Origin: Eubacterium oxidoreducens
Lineage (GTDB): Bacteria > Bacillota > Clostridia > Lachnospirales > Lachnospiraceae
Direction of reading: 5' to 3'
NCBI RefSeq assembly: GCF_900104415.1
Contig: NZ_FMXR01000013.1
Location: 69,052 to 124,220 of the forward strand
Length of the DNA stretch: 55,169 nt
Of the stretch, positions 18,097 through 26,905 are shown piece by piece; positions within the stretch are counted from its first letter, which is position 1; each line of letters starts with the position of its first letter. The position numbers and the translations under genes are program-made. The notes below the pieces were generated by a model. The model saw nothing but the letters and a program-made list of their open reading frames with translations. It did not search any database and was not told the DNA's origin.

Positions 18097-18693
18097 ATGA
18101 CACATAATGAAATATCACTACAAACAAAGAAAAAACTGGCTACATCATTGAAAAAATTTATGATGTCTAAAAGTTTGAATAAAATTACGGTTACAGATAT
18201 TATTAAAGACTGTAGCGTGAACCGAAAAACATTTTATTATCACTTTCAAGATATTTATGATTTACTAAAATGGATTTTAGAACAAGAAGCAGTTGAAGTA
18301 GTTAAAAAGTATGATTTAATGGTTGATTACAAAGAAGCTATTTTATTTGTTATAAACTATGTTGAGAATAACGCCCATATTTTAGCCTGTGCTTATGATA
18401 CTCTAGGCAGAGAAGAAATGAGACGTTTTTTATATCAGGATTTTATAAGTGTCATTGAAACAATCATTGATAATGTGGAAAAGGAATTAGGTCTATGTAT
18501 TGACAAAGAGTTTAAACATTTTTTATGTAATCTTTATACAGAATCGTTAGCTGGTATTTTAATAGAATGGTTTAAAAATCCACAAAATCAATATAAAGAA
18601 CAAATTGTAGAATATCTTTCTATTATTTTCCGCTCATCTTTACCAGAAATATTAAAAAATTCACCTAATAAGGCGCGTGCAAATCTCGTATAA
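18097..18693 (+). CDS. TetR/AcrR-family regulator
   Basis: 198 aa, SD GGAGGA upstream. N-terminal HTH: KKLATSLKKFMMSKSLNKI, then ITVTDIIKDCSVNRKTFYYHFQDIYDLL, the standard TetR signature. The C-terminal helical ligand domain has no assigned inducer. Divergent from the MMPL operon and presumably its repressor. Confidence 0.9.
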   Translation: MTHNEISLQTKKKLATSLKKFMMSKSLNKITVTDIIKDCSVNRKTFYYHFQDIYDLLKWILEQEAVEVVKKYDLMVDYKEAILFVINYVENNAHILACAYDTLGREEMRRFLYQDFISVIETIIDNVEKELGLCIDKEFKHFLCNLYTESLAGILIEWFKNPQNQYKEQIVEYLSIIFRSSLPEILKNSPNKARANLV

Positions 18694-18712
18694 GAGAAAT
18701 GCACGCTTTTCT
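18673..18712 (+). terminator. Terminator overlapping the TetR stop codon
   Basis: GCGTGCA and TGCACGC pair around the TAA stop at 18691, followed by TTTTCTT. Confidence 0.65.
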
Positions 18713-18719
18713 TATACTA

Positions 18720-18803
18720 CTATGGAAGATTATCTTTTGTGTAATAACCGTCATAATACTTCCAGACGAACTCTGCACCCTCTAAAGAAGCGTTACCCTG
18801 TGC
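18720..18803 (-). pseudogene. Fragment of SpaA/Cna-type pilin or adhesin
   Basis: The minus strand reads AQGNASLEGAEFVWKYYDGY and then YTKDNLP before a stop, the start motif of prealbumin-like SpaA domains (SLEGA.F..KYYDGYY). Only about 27 codons survive. Confidence 0.5.
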
Positions 18804-18804
18804 G

Positions 18805-18924
18805 GTTGCTATTGGAAAGCGTGTTGGACATAAGAGTGAGCGGATAACCTATTACTATGCTCATTTATTTCCGGGAGTGCAGAAGGAAATCTCAGAGAGG
18901 TTGGACCAAGAAAGAAAAATATAA
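18805..18924 (+). pseudogene. C-terminal remnant of a tyrosine recombinase
   Basis: Reads VGHKSERITYYYAHLFPG followed by VQKEISERLDQERKI and a stop. This is the GHxS...T..YAHLFP tail with the catalytic Tyr region of phage/transposon integrases. The N-terminal catalytic part is absent. Confidence 0.65.
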
Positions 18925-19061
18925 AGTGTAAACATTTTGCAGGCGTTATTGACTCACGACTCACTCTCGCTCAAATTGTAGTAGGGAGTTGATTGTGAGT
19001 TCAATAACAATGAAAGAAGGGAAGAGGTGAGTGATGAAGCTATTGACATAGATGCTATATG

Positions 19062-19456
19062 AGTATATATCCCAGTTTTATGGAAGATGAGACCGGTTTA
19101 TATAATTTGAAGTATTTAGCAAGAATTAATAATATTATTACTACTAAAGAAATAGAAGTAATGCTGGATAAATTTAATTTGAGTGATGCAAAAAAATCAA
19201 GGTCAAAAAGTACTCGCTTGGGATGAAACAGCGACTAGGACTGGTTCAGGCATTTATGGAAAATCCGGATGTAATATTATTAGATGAACCGTTTAATGCT
19301 TTAGATGAAAATAATTTTAAAGTTGCGTTAGAGCAAATGAAAGAAGAAAAGGAAAAAGGAAAGATAATCGTTGTTGCTTCACATTCCCTTAATGATGAGC
19401 AGGTCAAATGTTTTGATAGAGTAATAAATATTGAAGAGGGAACAATAAGGCAGTAG
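19062..19456 (+). pseudogene. ABC transporter ATPase remnant (frameshifted)
   Basis: Starts mid-domain with SIYPSFMEDETGLYNLKYLA, so Walker A is missing. Near 19195 a one-base deletion breaks the frame: AKKSRSKSTRLG and a stop in one frame versus KVKKYSLGMKQRLGLVQAF in the next. The rest is intact: signature YSLGMKQRL, Walker B VILLDEPFNALD, H-loop ASHSL. It resembles the ATPase of bacitracin/lantibiotic-type exporters. Not functional as sequenced. Confidence 0.75.
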
Positions 19457-19549
19457 AGCAATTTAGGGGATATTAACCGCAATCCCCGGGCTCAGAAGAA
19501 GCTTTTGGAGGCAGACGGGATGGAGGGAAAATAATTTTTTAAAATAATA

Positions 19550-19597
19550 GTTGACAAGTCAACGAAATGAGCATATAGTATTTGTTGACAAGTCAAC
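19550..19597 (+). promoter_or_regulatory. MATE/MarR promoter with two MarR-type operators
   Basis: The perfect palindrome GTTGACAAGTCAAC occurs at 19550-19563 and 19584-19597. The first contains the -35 TTGACA (19551-19556); TATAGT at 19574-19579 follows after 17 nt; the second operator sits about the start site. This geometry predicts tight repression by the MarR protein encoded downstream. Confidence 0.85.
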
Positions 19598-19632
19598 TAA
19601 AAGGAATGATAAAATAATAGAGGAATTAAGAA

Positions 19633-21000
19633 ATGAGTAATGTAAACACAAATCAAAACCCGCTGGCGGTTGAGCCGGTTAATAAATTAATCAGATACTA
19701 TGCTTTGCCTAGCATCATCTCGCTTCTGGTAGGATCCCTTTACAATATCGTGGATCAGTTTTTTATAGGACAAAAGGTGGGAGAGTTAGGAAATGCGGCG
19801 ACAAATATCGCCTTTCCATACAGCATGTTTTGCCTGGCAGTTGCACTTTTATTTGGAATTGGTGGAGCCTCTACCTTTAATCTTGCGATGGGTGAAGGAA
19901 AATCGAGAGATGCTAAAAAATATATGGGAAATGCCATTAGCTTAAGTCTGATTTTCGGACTGGTCATTTTCGTGATTGCAGAAATCTTTTTGCAGCCATC
20001 CCTTAGATTATTTGGGGCATCAGAGGCTATTTTGCCATATGCCACAGAATATACAAGAATCACAGCAATTGGATTCCCGATGGTGATATTCTCAACATCG
20101 GCTGCTCACCTTATTCGTGCAGATGCAAGACCACGGGCCAGTATGATCTGCAACCTGGTGGGGGCGATTGTGAATACGATTTTAGATGCAATTTTTGTGT
20201 TTGTTTTGGGATGGGGAATGACTGGTGCAGCCATTGCGACAGTACTTGGTCAGTTTGTCGCTGTGCTTATGTCGATTTATTATTTGGCCCATGGCAAGAC
20301 AATTCAATTAGATAAAGCAAGCCTTATTCCGGAAAGAAAAACTGCAGCAAAAATCATGTCCCTTGGAATCGCACCATCCATTAACCAGATGGCCATGATG
20401 ATTGTACAGATTGTGATGAACAATTCTCTTAAGTACTATGGAGCAATGTCTGCTTACGGTGCAGAGACTGCGATTGCAGTTGTGGGAATTGCCAGCAAAG
20501 TAAATCAGGTATTTATGTCATTTATCATTGGTATGGCCCAGGGACTACAGCCGATTGCCAGTTTTAATTACGGCGCGCGTTCCTATTCAAGAGTAAAGGA
20601 GGCCTATTACAAAACGATTACAATAGGTGCTATAATGGCAATTGTTGCATGGGGCATGTTCTTCTTTTTCCCAAATCAGATTATTTCTATTTTTGGAAAA
20701 GGATCAAGCCAGATGTACTACGAGTTTGCTGCAAAATATTTTAGAATTTATCTCTTCTTTACAATGGTAAATTTCCTGCAACCGATCACAGCTAATTTCA
20801 TGACAGCCCTTGGAAAGGCAAAGATTGGTGGATTCTTGTCACTGGCAAGACAGATTATTTTCCTTCTTCCATTGCTTGTTATTTTCCCAATCTTTTGGGG
20901 AATCAATGGTTTGATGTTGGCAGGGCCAATTGCAGATTTCGCTGCAGCAGTAGTTTCAGCATTATTCGTAGTAAGAGAATTTAGGCGAATGGAGGTTTAA
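19633..21000 (+). CDS. MATE-family multidrug efflux transporter
   Basis: 455 aa with 12 hydrophobic spans. Starts NPLAVEPVNKLIRYYALPSI and contains GSLYNIVDQFFIGQ, the MatE domain signature (VD..F.G), repeated in the second half as NNSLKYYGA and GMAQGLQPIASFNYGA. Na+- or H+-driven export of cationic drugs is the family role. GAGGAA precedes ATG. It is the first gene of a two-gene operon with the MarR regulator, 3 nt between them. Confidence 0.93.
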   Translation: MSNVNTNQNPLAVEPVNKLIRYYALPSIISLLVGSLYNIVDQFFIGQKVGELGNAATNIAFPYSMFCLAVALLFGIGGASTFNLAMGEGKSRDAKKYMGNAISLSLIFGLVIFVIAEIFLQPSLRLFGASEAILPYATEYTRITAIGFPMVIFSTSAAHLIRADARPRASMICNLVGAIVNTILDAIFVFVLGWGMTGAAIATVLGQFVAVLMSIYYLAHGKTIQLDKASLIPERKTAAKIMSLGIAPSINQMAMMIVQIVMNNSLKYYGAMSAYGAETAIAVVGIASKVNQVFMSFIIGMAQGLQPIASFNYGARSYSRVKEAYYKTITIGAIMAIVAWGMFFFFPNQIISIFGKGSSQMYYEFAAKYFRIYLFFTMVNFLQPITANFMTALGKAKIGGFLSLARQIIFLLPLLVIFPIFWGINGLMLAGPIADFAAAVVSALFVVREFRRMEV

Positions 21001-21003
21001 TTT

Positions 21004-21435
21004 GTGGCTGAAGATATAAAGATTCTGAGAGATGTTTCAATACTAATGAGAAGGCACCAGGGAAATCTCACCAGAAAACTGGCAAAATACAATTTGTCGG
21101 CGGGGGAGCAGCCTATATTTATGGCAATCTGCGCCAACCCCGGGATTTCTCAGGATAAAATTGCAGAGGTAAGTTTTGTTGATAAGGGATTTGTGACAAG
21201 GGTTATAAAATCCTTAGAGGGCAACGGATTTATCTCCCGCCAAAAGGATGAAACCGATCGGAGAATCAATCGGGTTTTTCCTACAGAAGATGGATTAAAA
21301 ACATATCAATTAGTCAAGAAAGAATTAAAGCATATCAACGATGTGGTAGCGGAGGAGTTCTCCCCGGAGGAACTGATGAGGCTGGAGAGCGACCTTAAAA
21401 GATTGGAGGCACTGGTAAATTCGAAGGGCCTGTAG
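21004..21435 (+). CDS. MarR-family regulator
   Basis: 143 aa from GTG 21004, with its GGAGG inside the end of the MATE gene. Winged-helix pattern: SAGEQPIFMAICANPGISQD, KIAEVSFVDKGFVTRVIKSLE, then the wing ISRQKDETDRRINRVFPTEDG. It is the likely repressor acting on the two GTTGACAAGTCAAC sites, giving autoregulated efflux. Confidence 0.93.
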   Translation: MAEDIKILRDVSILMRRHQGNLTRKLAKYNLSAGEQPIFMAICANPGISQDKIAEVSFVDKGFVTRVIKSLEGNGFISRQKDETDRRINRVFPTEDGLKTYQLVKKELKHINDVVAEEFSPEELMRLESDLKRLEALVNSKGL

Positions 21436-21531
21436 ATGATACAGTTATAGGGCACGAGGAGAATCGGGTGGCTTTATAGATCGCTGGAGTTGTCGAAATT
21501 TGTGAGGGATTATTAGAAATCAGAATTATAT

Positions 21532-21573
21532 AAAACCAGGGTATAGCGAAGTGCTAAGTCCTGGTTTTTTATT
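21532..21573 (+). terminator. Terminator of MATE/MarR operon
   Basis: AAACCAGG and CCTGGTTT pair, then TTTTATTG. Confidence 0.85.
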
Positions 21574-21692
21574 GTTTTCCAAAATGGAATATAAGGAGGA
21601 GACACGGAATTGAAAAGAAAAAAGTCAAATTCTATAATCAAAGTACAAAAAAAGGAGATAAATGCTTAAAGAGCGCGGAGAAGGAGGTTTTT

Positions 21693-22550
21693 GTGAGAAA
21701 TATTTATGAAAAAAAACAGGTCGCGGAAAATGTTTATATGATAACAGAATGCACTGAGGCTGGGGGGCCCGGTGTGAACATGTTTCTTGTTGTGGGGAAG
21801 AATAGGGCGCTGCTATTTGATTCCGGATTTGGTGTTGTAGATACATTAAAAAAAGAAATTGAAACAATCACTGATATGCCAATCACATGTGTAGTTGGAC
21901 ATGGGCATCCGGATCACGTGGGAGGTGCGCCACTGTTTGATGATGTGTACATGAATCGAAAAGATGAAATGCTTTTGCCGGTATCACTTTCGTATGAACG
22001 TAGAATGGAAGATGTGTTTGGCCGAGGTGAGGTGGATTCAGAATTATTCGAATACGCAAAGGAACATATAGTAGATCCCGGAGGAAAAACTTTCAAGTGG
22101 AAACATATCGGGATGGGAGAGATCATTGAATTGGATGATGATATTTTTGAAGTGTTTGAAATACCCGGACACACACAGGGATCCATTGCTTTATTAAACA
22201 GAAAAAAAGATTATGCTTTAATCAGTGATGCAGTTGGCGTAAGAACAGCTCTTGTCAATTTGCCGCAAGAAAAACGTGTTGGCATGGAATTGTATCGGGA
22301 TGGATTAGAGAACTTTTTAAGAAATACAACAGAAAAAACAGTTTTTTGGTATGGACATTCCAGGGAACCACTTCCTTATTCTGTGGCAACGGATATGCTA
22401 AAGGCTTTAAATGAAGTGCTTGAAGGGCAGTTGGAAAACGATAAGGAAAGCAACTCGCCGTTTGCAAAAAGGAAAGCTGCACAAGGAAAGAAAATGATGG
22501 AACACAAGTCGGGACAGGTTACATTGGTGTATGACGCTAATTTGCTATAA
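21693..22550 (+). CDS. Metallo-beta-lactamase-fold hydrolase
   Basis: 285 aa from GTG 21693 with AAGGAGG upstream. Metal-binding motif GHGHPDHVGG (HxHxDH), a third ligand in GHTQGSIALL, the Asp in LISDAVG and the final His in YGHSREPLP. Glyoxalase-II-like hydrolases share this set. No signal peptide, so intracellular. Substrate unknown. A stretch of 250 bp before it holds only the MATE/MarR terminator. Confidence 0.88.
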   Translation: MRNIYEKKQVAENVYMITECTEAGGPGVNMFLVVGKNRALLFDSGFGVVDTLKKEIETITDMPITCVVGHGHPDHVGGAPLFDDVYMNRKDEMLLPVSLSYERRMEDVFGRGEVDSELFEYAKEHIVDPGGKTFKWKHIGMGEIIELDDDIFEVFEIPGHTQGSIALLNRKKDYALISDAVGVRTALVNLPQEKRVGMELYRDGLENFLRNTTEKTVFWYGHSREPLPYSVATDMLKALNEVLEGQLENDKESNSPFAKRKAAQGKKMMEHKSGQVTLVYDANLL

Positions 22551-22585
22551 TTTATTATTATGACAAAAGGAGAAAACATAAGAAT

Positions 22586-23044
22586 ATGAGACATCCAATT
22601 TACGATGGAGAAAGTGAAAATAAAAAGATCATGAAGACATATCAAAAAATGTCGCTATTATTGTTTGTACTGATTCTTACTTTGGCTGTTGTAATAGGAT
22701 TATCAAAGCATTCCGTTAATATCATATCGGTGACAGAAGCAAATGAACTTGTTTTTTCTCCTGAAAATGATGAAGAACTGAGTATATATATTCCGGGAAT
22801 TACACAAATTCAATTGTTAGATGAATTCGATTATCAATCTACTGAAGAAATTGAGGGAGACGGCTATATATACGGAAATGCATATAGTGAGAACTATGGT
22901 GATGTGAAATATTATCTTTATCCATCATCAAAAAAGTATATTCTGATTCGTTATGATGAGGGATATGTTGTTTTTAATTATTTAAATACGAAAAATACAG
23001 AGGGTTTCTTTACAGGACTGTGTGAGTTGGCGGATGAGGAATAA
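22586..23044 (+). CDS. Single-pass membrane protein, hypothetical
   Basis: 152 aa. One membrane helix near residues 22-41 (MSLLLFVLILTLAVVIGLSK), then an acidic, Tyr-rich extracytoplasmic domain. Start ATG 22586 has AAGGAG about 15 nt away; ATG 22631 just before the helix is an alternative. A TATAAT at 22546-22551 suggests its own promoter. No family recognised. Confidence 0.6.
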   Translation: MRHPIYDGESENKKIMKTYQKMSLLLFVLILTLAVVIGLSKHSVNIISVTEANELVFSPENDEELSIYIPGITQIQLLDEFDYQSTEEIEGDGYIYGNAYSENYGDVKYYLYPSSKKYILIRYDEGYVVFNYLNTKNTEGFFTGLCELADEE

Positions 23045-23084
23045 TATATGAACGAACAGGAAGTAAAAAGAAGTAAACAATATC

Positions 23085-23144
23085 CTACACTATATGCATG
23101 TAAAGGATGGAAAGAAAACTCTTAATTCAATACTGGGCTATTAA
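23085..23144 (+). pseudogene. C-terminal remnant homologous to gene at 33121-33515
   Basis: Reads LHYMHVKDGKKTLNSILGY then stop, aligned residue by residue with the last 19 residues of the membrane protein ending at 33515 (LNYMHAKDGRKNHNTISGY). It shows that the peptide gene and its upstream neighbour were duplicated together and that this copy lost most of the neighbour. Confidence 0.75.
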
Positions 23145-23170
23145 TAATTAGAATAGAAAGGTGTTGGATT

Positions 23171-23326
23171 ATGAATATTGATTGGGTAGTGGTAGTATGC
23201 ACGATAGCAGTAGTTGCTATGGGCATTTTAGCATTTTGTCTTGAGTATGGGATTGGAGTAGAAAAAGATAAGAAAGATGAAACACAAAAAATAGAAGATG
23301 ATTCTTCAATGGTTAGTAAGAAATAA
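23171..23326 (+). CDS. 51-aa single-span membrane peptide, copy A
   Basis: MNIDWVVVVCTIAVVAMGIL then AFCLEYGIGV and a charged tail ending SSMVSKK. One hydrophobic helix with a Lys/Asp/Glu-rich cytoplasmic tail. A near-identical paralogue is at 33542-33697, with conserved substitutions and the same length, which supports real coding. GAAAGG lies ~9 nt upstream. Followed by the 28-nt hairpin repeat. Function unknown; a small regulator or toxin-like peptide is possible. Confidence 0.7.
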   Translation: MNIDWVVVVCTIAVVAMGILAFCLEYGIGVEKDKKDETQKIEDDSSMVSKK

Positions 23327-23336
23327 GATTTTGTAT

Positions 23337-23364
23337 ACGGCGTAGCACAATTATGCTACGCTGT
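23337..23364 (+). repeat. 28-nt hairpin repeat, copy 1
   Basis: acggcgtagca and tgctacgctgt form an 11-bp stem with a 6-nt loop. Copies at 24331-24358 and 33708-33735 keep the stem with compensating changes. No T-run follows, so it is not a typical terminator, though it ends transcription units in position. Confidence 0.75.
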
Positions 23365-23453
23365 ACTTGGATATAGGAAGCATTATATGCCGATAATTTT
23401 ACCAATAATTAGTAATAAGAGGAGATTGGTGGCAACTGTGAAAAGGAGGGCGG

Positions 23454-24290
23454 ATGAATAGGGGAATGAAACGAATCATATCATATCTGATGATAATCAT
23501 AGGTGCACTTGTAGCAAGCTTTTCTGTTATTTGTATTTTGATTCCGAATGATGCAATTGATTATGGCACCGCAGGAATAGCGATTATTATCAGCAAGCTA
23601 TCGGGATGGAATCTGTCGATATGTGTGGCAATCGTTTTTTTGCCATTCTGGCTAATGGGAATAAAGATTCTTGGTAAAGATTTTGGAATACGTGCTTTAA
23701 TAGGATTGGTCAGTTATTCTCTTGGACTTTATTTTTTCGAGAGAGTTCCATTCGAATTAAATACAGAACATTTTTTGGCAGTTGCTTTTGGTGGAGCTAT
23801 TCTTGGCGCAGGTCTTGCATTAATATTAAAGTTTGGCGGTTGTATTGATGGATCAGAGATTTTTGCTAATATAATAATTTCTGAGATGACAAAACGTACT
23901 GGGAAAAATTATGGGATGACATCTATCCTACTGATTTTTAATGCATGCGTGTATATGGCAGTCTTTTTATTGATAAATACAAATGCTGCATTAATGAGTC
24001 TTTTGGTATATGTTGTAGCTACATTCGTGATTGATAATGTTACAGATCATTTTGAGGCAATAAAACAAGTGACTATTATTACAAAGAATCCGGAGAATAT
24101 CGTAGAAGAGATTAAAACGGAATTAAATAAAACATGTACAATTATGGACTCGTATGGTGTTATTGCTGGCGAAAACAAGACCTTAATTTGCTACATTAAT
24201 TATTTTGAATTACAGAAGATGAAAGAAATAATAGCAAGAAATAAAGGTTCGTTTTGCACAGTGTCAACGATTGATGAGATTCTTAGATGA
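23454..24290 (+). CDS. YitT-family membrane protein
   Basis: 278 aa with AAGGAGG before ATG. N-terminal ~200 residues carry about five membrane helices with the DYGTAGIAIIIS and GGAILGAGLALILKFGGCIDGSEI segments of the YitT family; the C-terminal ~75 residues are a DUF2179 domain (VTIITKNPENIVEEI ... GTV-like STIDEIL). Transport role is suspected but undefined. Own unit; ends with the second hairpin repeat. Confidence 0.9.
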   Translation: MNRGMKRIISYLMIIIGALVASFSVICILIPNDAIDYGTAGIAIIISKLSGWNLSICVAIVFLPFWLMGIKILGKDFGIRALIGLVSYSLGLYFFERVPFELNTEHFLAVAFGGAILGAGLALILKFGGCIDGSEIFANIIISEMTKRTGKNYGMTSILLIFNACVYMAVFLLINTNAALMSLLVYVVATFVIDNVTDHFEAIKQVTIITKNPENIVEEIKTELNKTCTIMDSYGVIAGENKTLICYINYFELQKMKEIIARNKGSFCTVSTIDEILR

Positions 24291-24330
24291 TCTCTAGGTG
24301 GATGAGGGTAGTCTATTTTCTTTTGGGTTT

Positions 24331-24358
24331 ACGGCGTGGCATAGTTGTGCTACGCTGT
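24331..24358 (+). repeat. 28-nt hairpin repeat, copy 2
   Basis: acggcgtggca and tgctacgctgt, the same stem with a G-U pair; located 40 nt after the YitT stop codon. Confidence 0.7.
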
Positions 24359-24510
24359 GTTTATATAAAGTCCAGCGGTGATATGTCAAGAGTAAATTGA
24401 AACTATTTTTGAACTGCTTTCATACCATTTGCCGGAAAATGGGTAACCTTAATAAGCCCTGCGAAATCTGCTTTTTTTGAAGCAGGGTATTCATCAGCAG
24501 GAATAGTTAT

Positions 24511-25287
24511 CTATTCCGCTGCTCGATATAGGCGATTGTCTTTCAGCAGTCGAAAGACTAACCGCACAAATTTACGGGCAGTTAATGCGAGTGCACGTTT
24601 GTGTTGATGCCTGTTCACTTCTTTATACTTGAAGTGATAGAAGTTGCTGTACTCCGTGTCGCATCTCACGAGGGACAAGGCACCTTCACACAGGTAATAT
24701 TTTAGGAATCGGTTTCCGGATTTTATGAGCTTTGTGTTTTCAGCTTCAAAGTCACCGGATTGATTCTGAGTCCAGGCAAGACCAGCATATTTACCGAGCT
24801 GTGCCTGAGACGGGAAACGGTTGATATCTCCAATCTCTGCGATAATACCTGCGGAGTATACCGGACCAATACCGGGAATGGAGGTCAATACGTTTGGAAG
24901 GAGTTCCATCTGGGCTTTTATAGCCTTGTCAAACTCCTTGATTTGAGCATCCAATGCCGTTATTGAGGTTATGGATATAGAAAGCACCTGATTAACGGAG
25001 TCATTTACCGTCTTGGGTAAGCGGTAAGAGCTCCTGGCAGCTTTCTGGATGGCTTAGGCTACGGCATCCGGATCAGGGAAGCGGTTCTTTCCTTTTTCCA
25101 TAATGAAGTCCGTAAGTTCTTGTAAGTCCATCGAAGCTAAGGCTTCTGCGGATTCAAACTCTTCGTAGACAGCCAAGGCGGTAGTGCTGAAGGTATCGCT
25201 AAATACCTTCTCCTGCGTCATCGTGGAATACTTCTTGAACAGGACATTGATGAATCGCTGTTTTTCCTTAACGAGGTTCTGGACGGC
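24511..25287 (-). pseudogene. Truncated IS110-family transposase
   Basis: The minus strand reads the middle and the C-terminal Transposase_20 domain: IPGIGPVYSAGIIAEIGDIN, YAGLAWTQNQSG, SGNRFLKYYLCEGA. The N-terminal DEDD domain is missing: homology begins at AVQNLVKEKQRF near 25285. A TAA stop after PDPDAVA (about 25054) also breaks the frame. The flank 24370-24510 keeps a hairpin (CCCTGC with GCAGGG, ~24457-24486) that may be an IS end or relic of the IS-encoded RNA. Confidence 0.8.
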
Positions 25288-25289
25288 GA

Positions 25290-25531
25290 AGAAGCTGGAT
25301 GTGCATGAAATCAAGGAACATACATGGGCTGTATTTCCGTGCCTGGGTGCAATGCCGCTTCCTCTTCAGGAAGTTAACCGTAAAATCTTTTCCGAGTGGC
25401 TTCCAGCAAGCAATTATGAGATTGCTGAAGGATATAATATCGAGTATTACAGCAATCCGGAAGATTTTGAAAAGGGTATGCAGGATTCAAACTACTATGC
25501 AGAAGTTTGGATTCCGGTAAAAGAGAAATAA
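25290..25531 (+). pseudogene. C-terminal fragment of GyrI-like/AraC effector-binding domain
   Basis: About 80 residues reading DVHEIKEHTWAVFPCLGAMP and ending EDFEKGMQDSNYYAEVWIPV KEK. E.HTWAVFP and EVWIPV are hallmarks of the effector-binding domain of AraC/GyrI-like proteins. The N-terminal part is replaced by the IS110 fragment at ~25287, so the gene was broken by that element. Confidence 0.75.
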
Positions 25532-25560
25532 GTATTTTTGAAGATAACAAGAGTTCGTTG

Positions 25561-25588
25561 GAGAGTCGTTTAACAGCGGCTCTCTTTT
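25561..25588 (+). terminator. Terminator after the effector-binding fragment
   Basis: GAGAGTCG and CGGCTCTC pair with one wobble, followed by TTTTCG. Confidence 0.65.
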
Positions 25589-25767
25589 CGTGTCTTTATG
25601 AAGATACACCTAAAAAATCAGAGGACCCGAACTGGATTAAATCATTTCCTTGATTGATAGGGATGGTTATAGTTCATATAAGGAATAGACAGATTCAGAA
25701 TGGATAAAATAAAGCATAAAAGGTACATTTATGTTGTAACTGATGCATGTAAGGCGTAAATAATGCA

Positions 25768-25796
25768 TTGACAAGTAACAACAATGTCGTTACAAT
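25768..25796 (+). promoter_or_regulatory. Promoter/operator of toxin-antitoxin operon
   Basis: TTGACA (25768-25773), 17-nt spacer, TACAAT (25791-25796). The spacer holds the dyad GTAAC (25775) and GTTAC (25789), the expected place for autorepression by the antitoxin. Confidence 0.75.
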
Positions 25797-25818
25797 ATAA
25801 GTGAATGGAGGTGCTGTC

Positions 25819-26124
25819 ATGGAAAAATCAGCAACATTGAATTTGAGAGTGAATCCTGCATTGAAACGGGATGCAGAATCAGTATTAGGACGATTGGGCA
25901 TTCCGATGTCCACAGCGGTGGATATGTTCCTTAATCAAATCGTATTAGTAGGTGGAATTCCATTTTCTGTTACACTTCCTAATGCGCCGGAAGGTATAGA
26001 CACAACAAGAATGACGGATGAACAGATTCATGCAAGAATACAAAGAGGTTATGAATCATATAAGGCTGGAAGAACACAGAATGCAGCTGCCGCATTTGAA
26101 AAATTCAGGGAGAGTCATAGTTGA
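25819..26124 (+). CDS. RelB/DinJ-family antitoxin
   Basis: 101 aa from ATG 25819 (GGAGG 8 nt upstream). N-terminal ribbon-helix-helix: ATLNLRVNPALKRDAESVLG, then RLGIPMSTAVDMFLNQIVLV, the standard RelB/DinJ pattern. The C-terminal acidic and basic tail would neutralise the toxin. Overlaps the toxin start by ATGA. Confidence 0.92.
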   Translation: MEKSATLNLRVNPALKRDAESVLGRLGIPMSTAVDMFLNQIVLVGGIPFSVTLPNAPEGIDTTRMTDEQIHARIQRGYESYKAGRTQNAAAAFEKFRESHS

Positions 26125-26453
26125 TGGAAAAGTATGTTGTTGACATTACAGATGAAGCTCTCGCGGATATGGAAGCTCTTTATCAGCATATCGTAGTAAA
26201 ACTAAAGGCACCGGAGAATGCGATGGGGCAGTACAATCGTATTGCGGATGCAATACTGACATTAGATTCTTTTCCGGATAGGTTTGGTTTGTTTGAATGC
26301 GAACCGGAGCATTCTATGGGAGTACATAAAATGGTGGTTGATAACTATATCGTATGTTACGTTATTGATCCGGGTGTAGTAACAGTGACCGATGTGCTGT
26401 ATGGTGCATCTGATCTGCATAAAAGATTGCAAGATAGACATACGGAAGCATAA
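26124..26453 (+). CDS. RelE/ParE-family toxin
   Basis: 109 aa from ATG 26124, overlapping the antitoxin stop; TTG 26121 is possible. Fold markers are ITDEALADMEALYQHIVVKL, a central LDSFPDRFGLFECEP, and VDNYIVCYVIDPGVVTVTDVLYGASD, fitting ParE/RelE (Y.V.Y..D....V.V..V.Y...D). Type II toxin, probably acting on ribosomes or gyrase. Confidence 0.9.
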   Translation: MEKYVVDITDEALADMEALYQHIVVKLKAPENAMGQYNRIADAILTLDSFPDRFGLFECEPEHSMGVHKMVVDNYIVCYVIDPGVVTVTDVLYGASDLHKRLQDRHTEA

Positions 26454-26579
26454 GTCAGTGGTTGCAATTTGGTTGCAAAAACTTTTAGAAAAAGCAAAAT
26501 TACGTAGAATGAGTGGAATTTCACCACAATATCTAGACACGATAGTACGATATAGAGTCTATATAAAGTATCGTGACTA

Positions 26580-26592
26580 GAGATGGAGTAGA
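26580..26592 (+). repeat. 13-nt motif gagatggagtaga, copy 1
   Basis: Identical 13-mer occurs at 38122-38134 and 53362-53374, each 120-240 bp after the end of a defence or stress operon. Confidence 0.6.
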
Positions 26593-26605
26593 CCCGCTGT
26601 CATAG

Positions 26606-26742
26606 GGCAAAGCAGATTATCCTCCCAGAGGTAAACTGTCTTATCCTGAAAGAATAAAATAAAACAATAGTAACAGACCTTGAAAAGGACCAACGAGACC
26701 CCTTTCCAAGGTCTGTTCTTTTGTTTATTAATCCTTGTAGTA
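26606..26742 (+). repeat. Tail/terminator block shared with 38807-38943
   Basis: About 135 bp nearly identical to 38807-38943. Inside, AACAGACCTTG (26672) and CCAAGGTCTGTT (26706) pair before CTTTTGTTT, a working terminator. In the 38.8-kb copy the block continues an open reading frame upstream; here that frame is broken by stops. Confidence 0.75.
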
Positions 26743-26905
26743 TAAGGCGTTGATGGGATTTATTACTCTTATTTGAGTATCTTTTACAGATAACCATTAA
26801 TAAGTATTATGGGTACTCTTTATCTATGGGTGGAGGATAAGCTGCTTTGCCCTTGGGAGGATAAAGTAATGTGCCCAGGGATACCAAGTGGTTTGCAAGT
26901 GCATA

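Noticed and set aside
23454-24290. Reading YitT as part of the membrane-peptide module
   Set aside because: The second peptide copy has no YitT neighbour; only the hairpin is shared.
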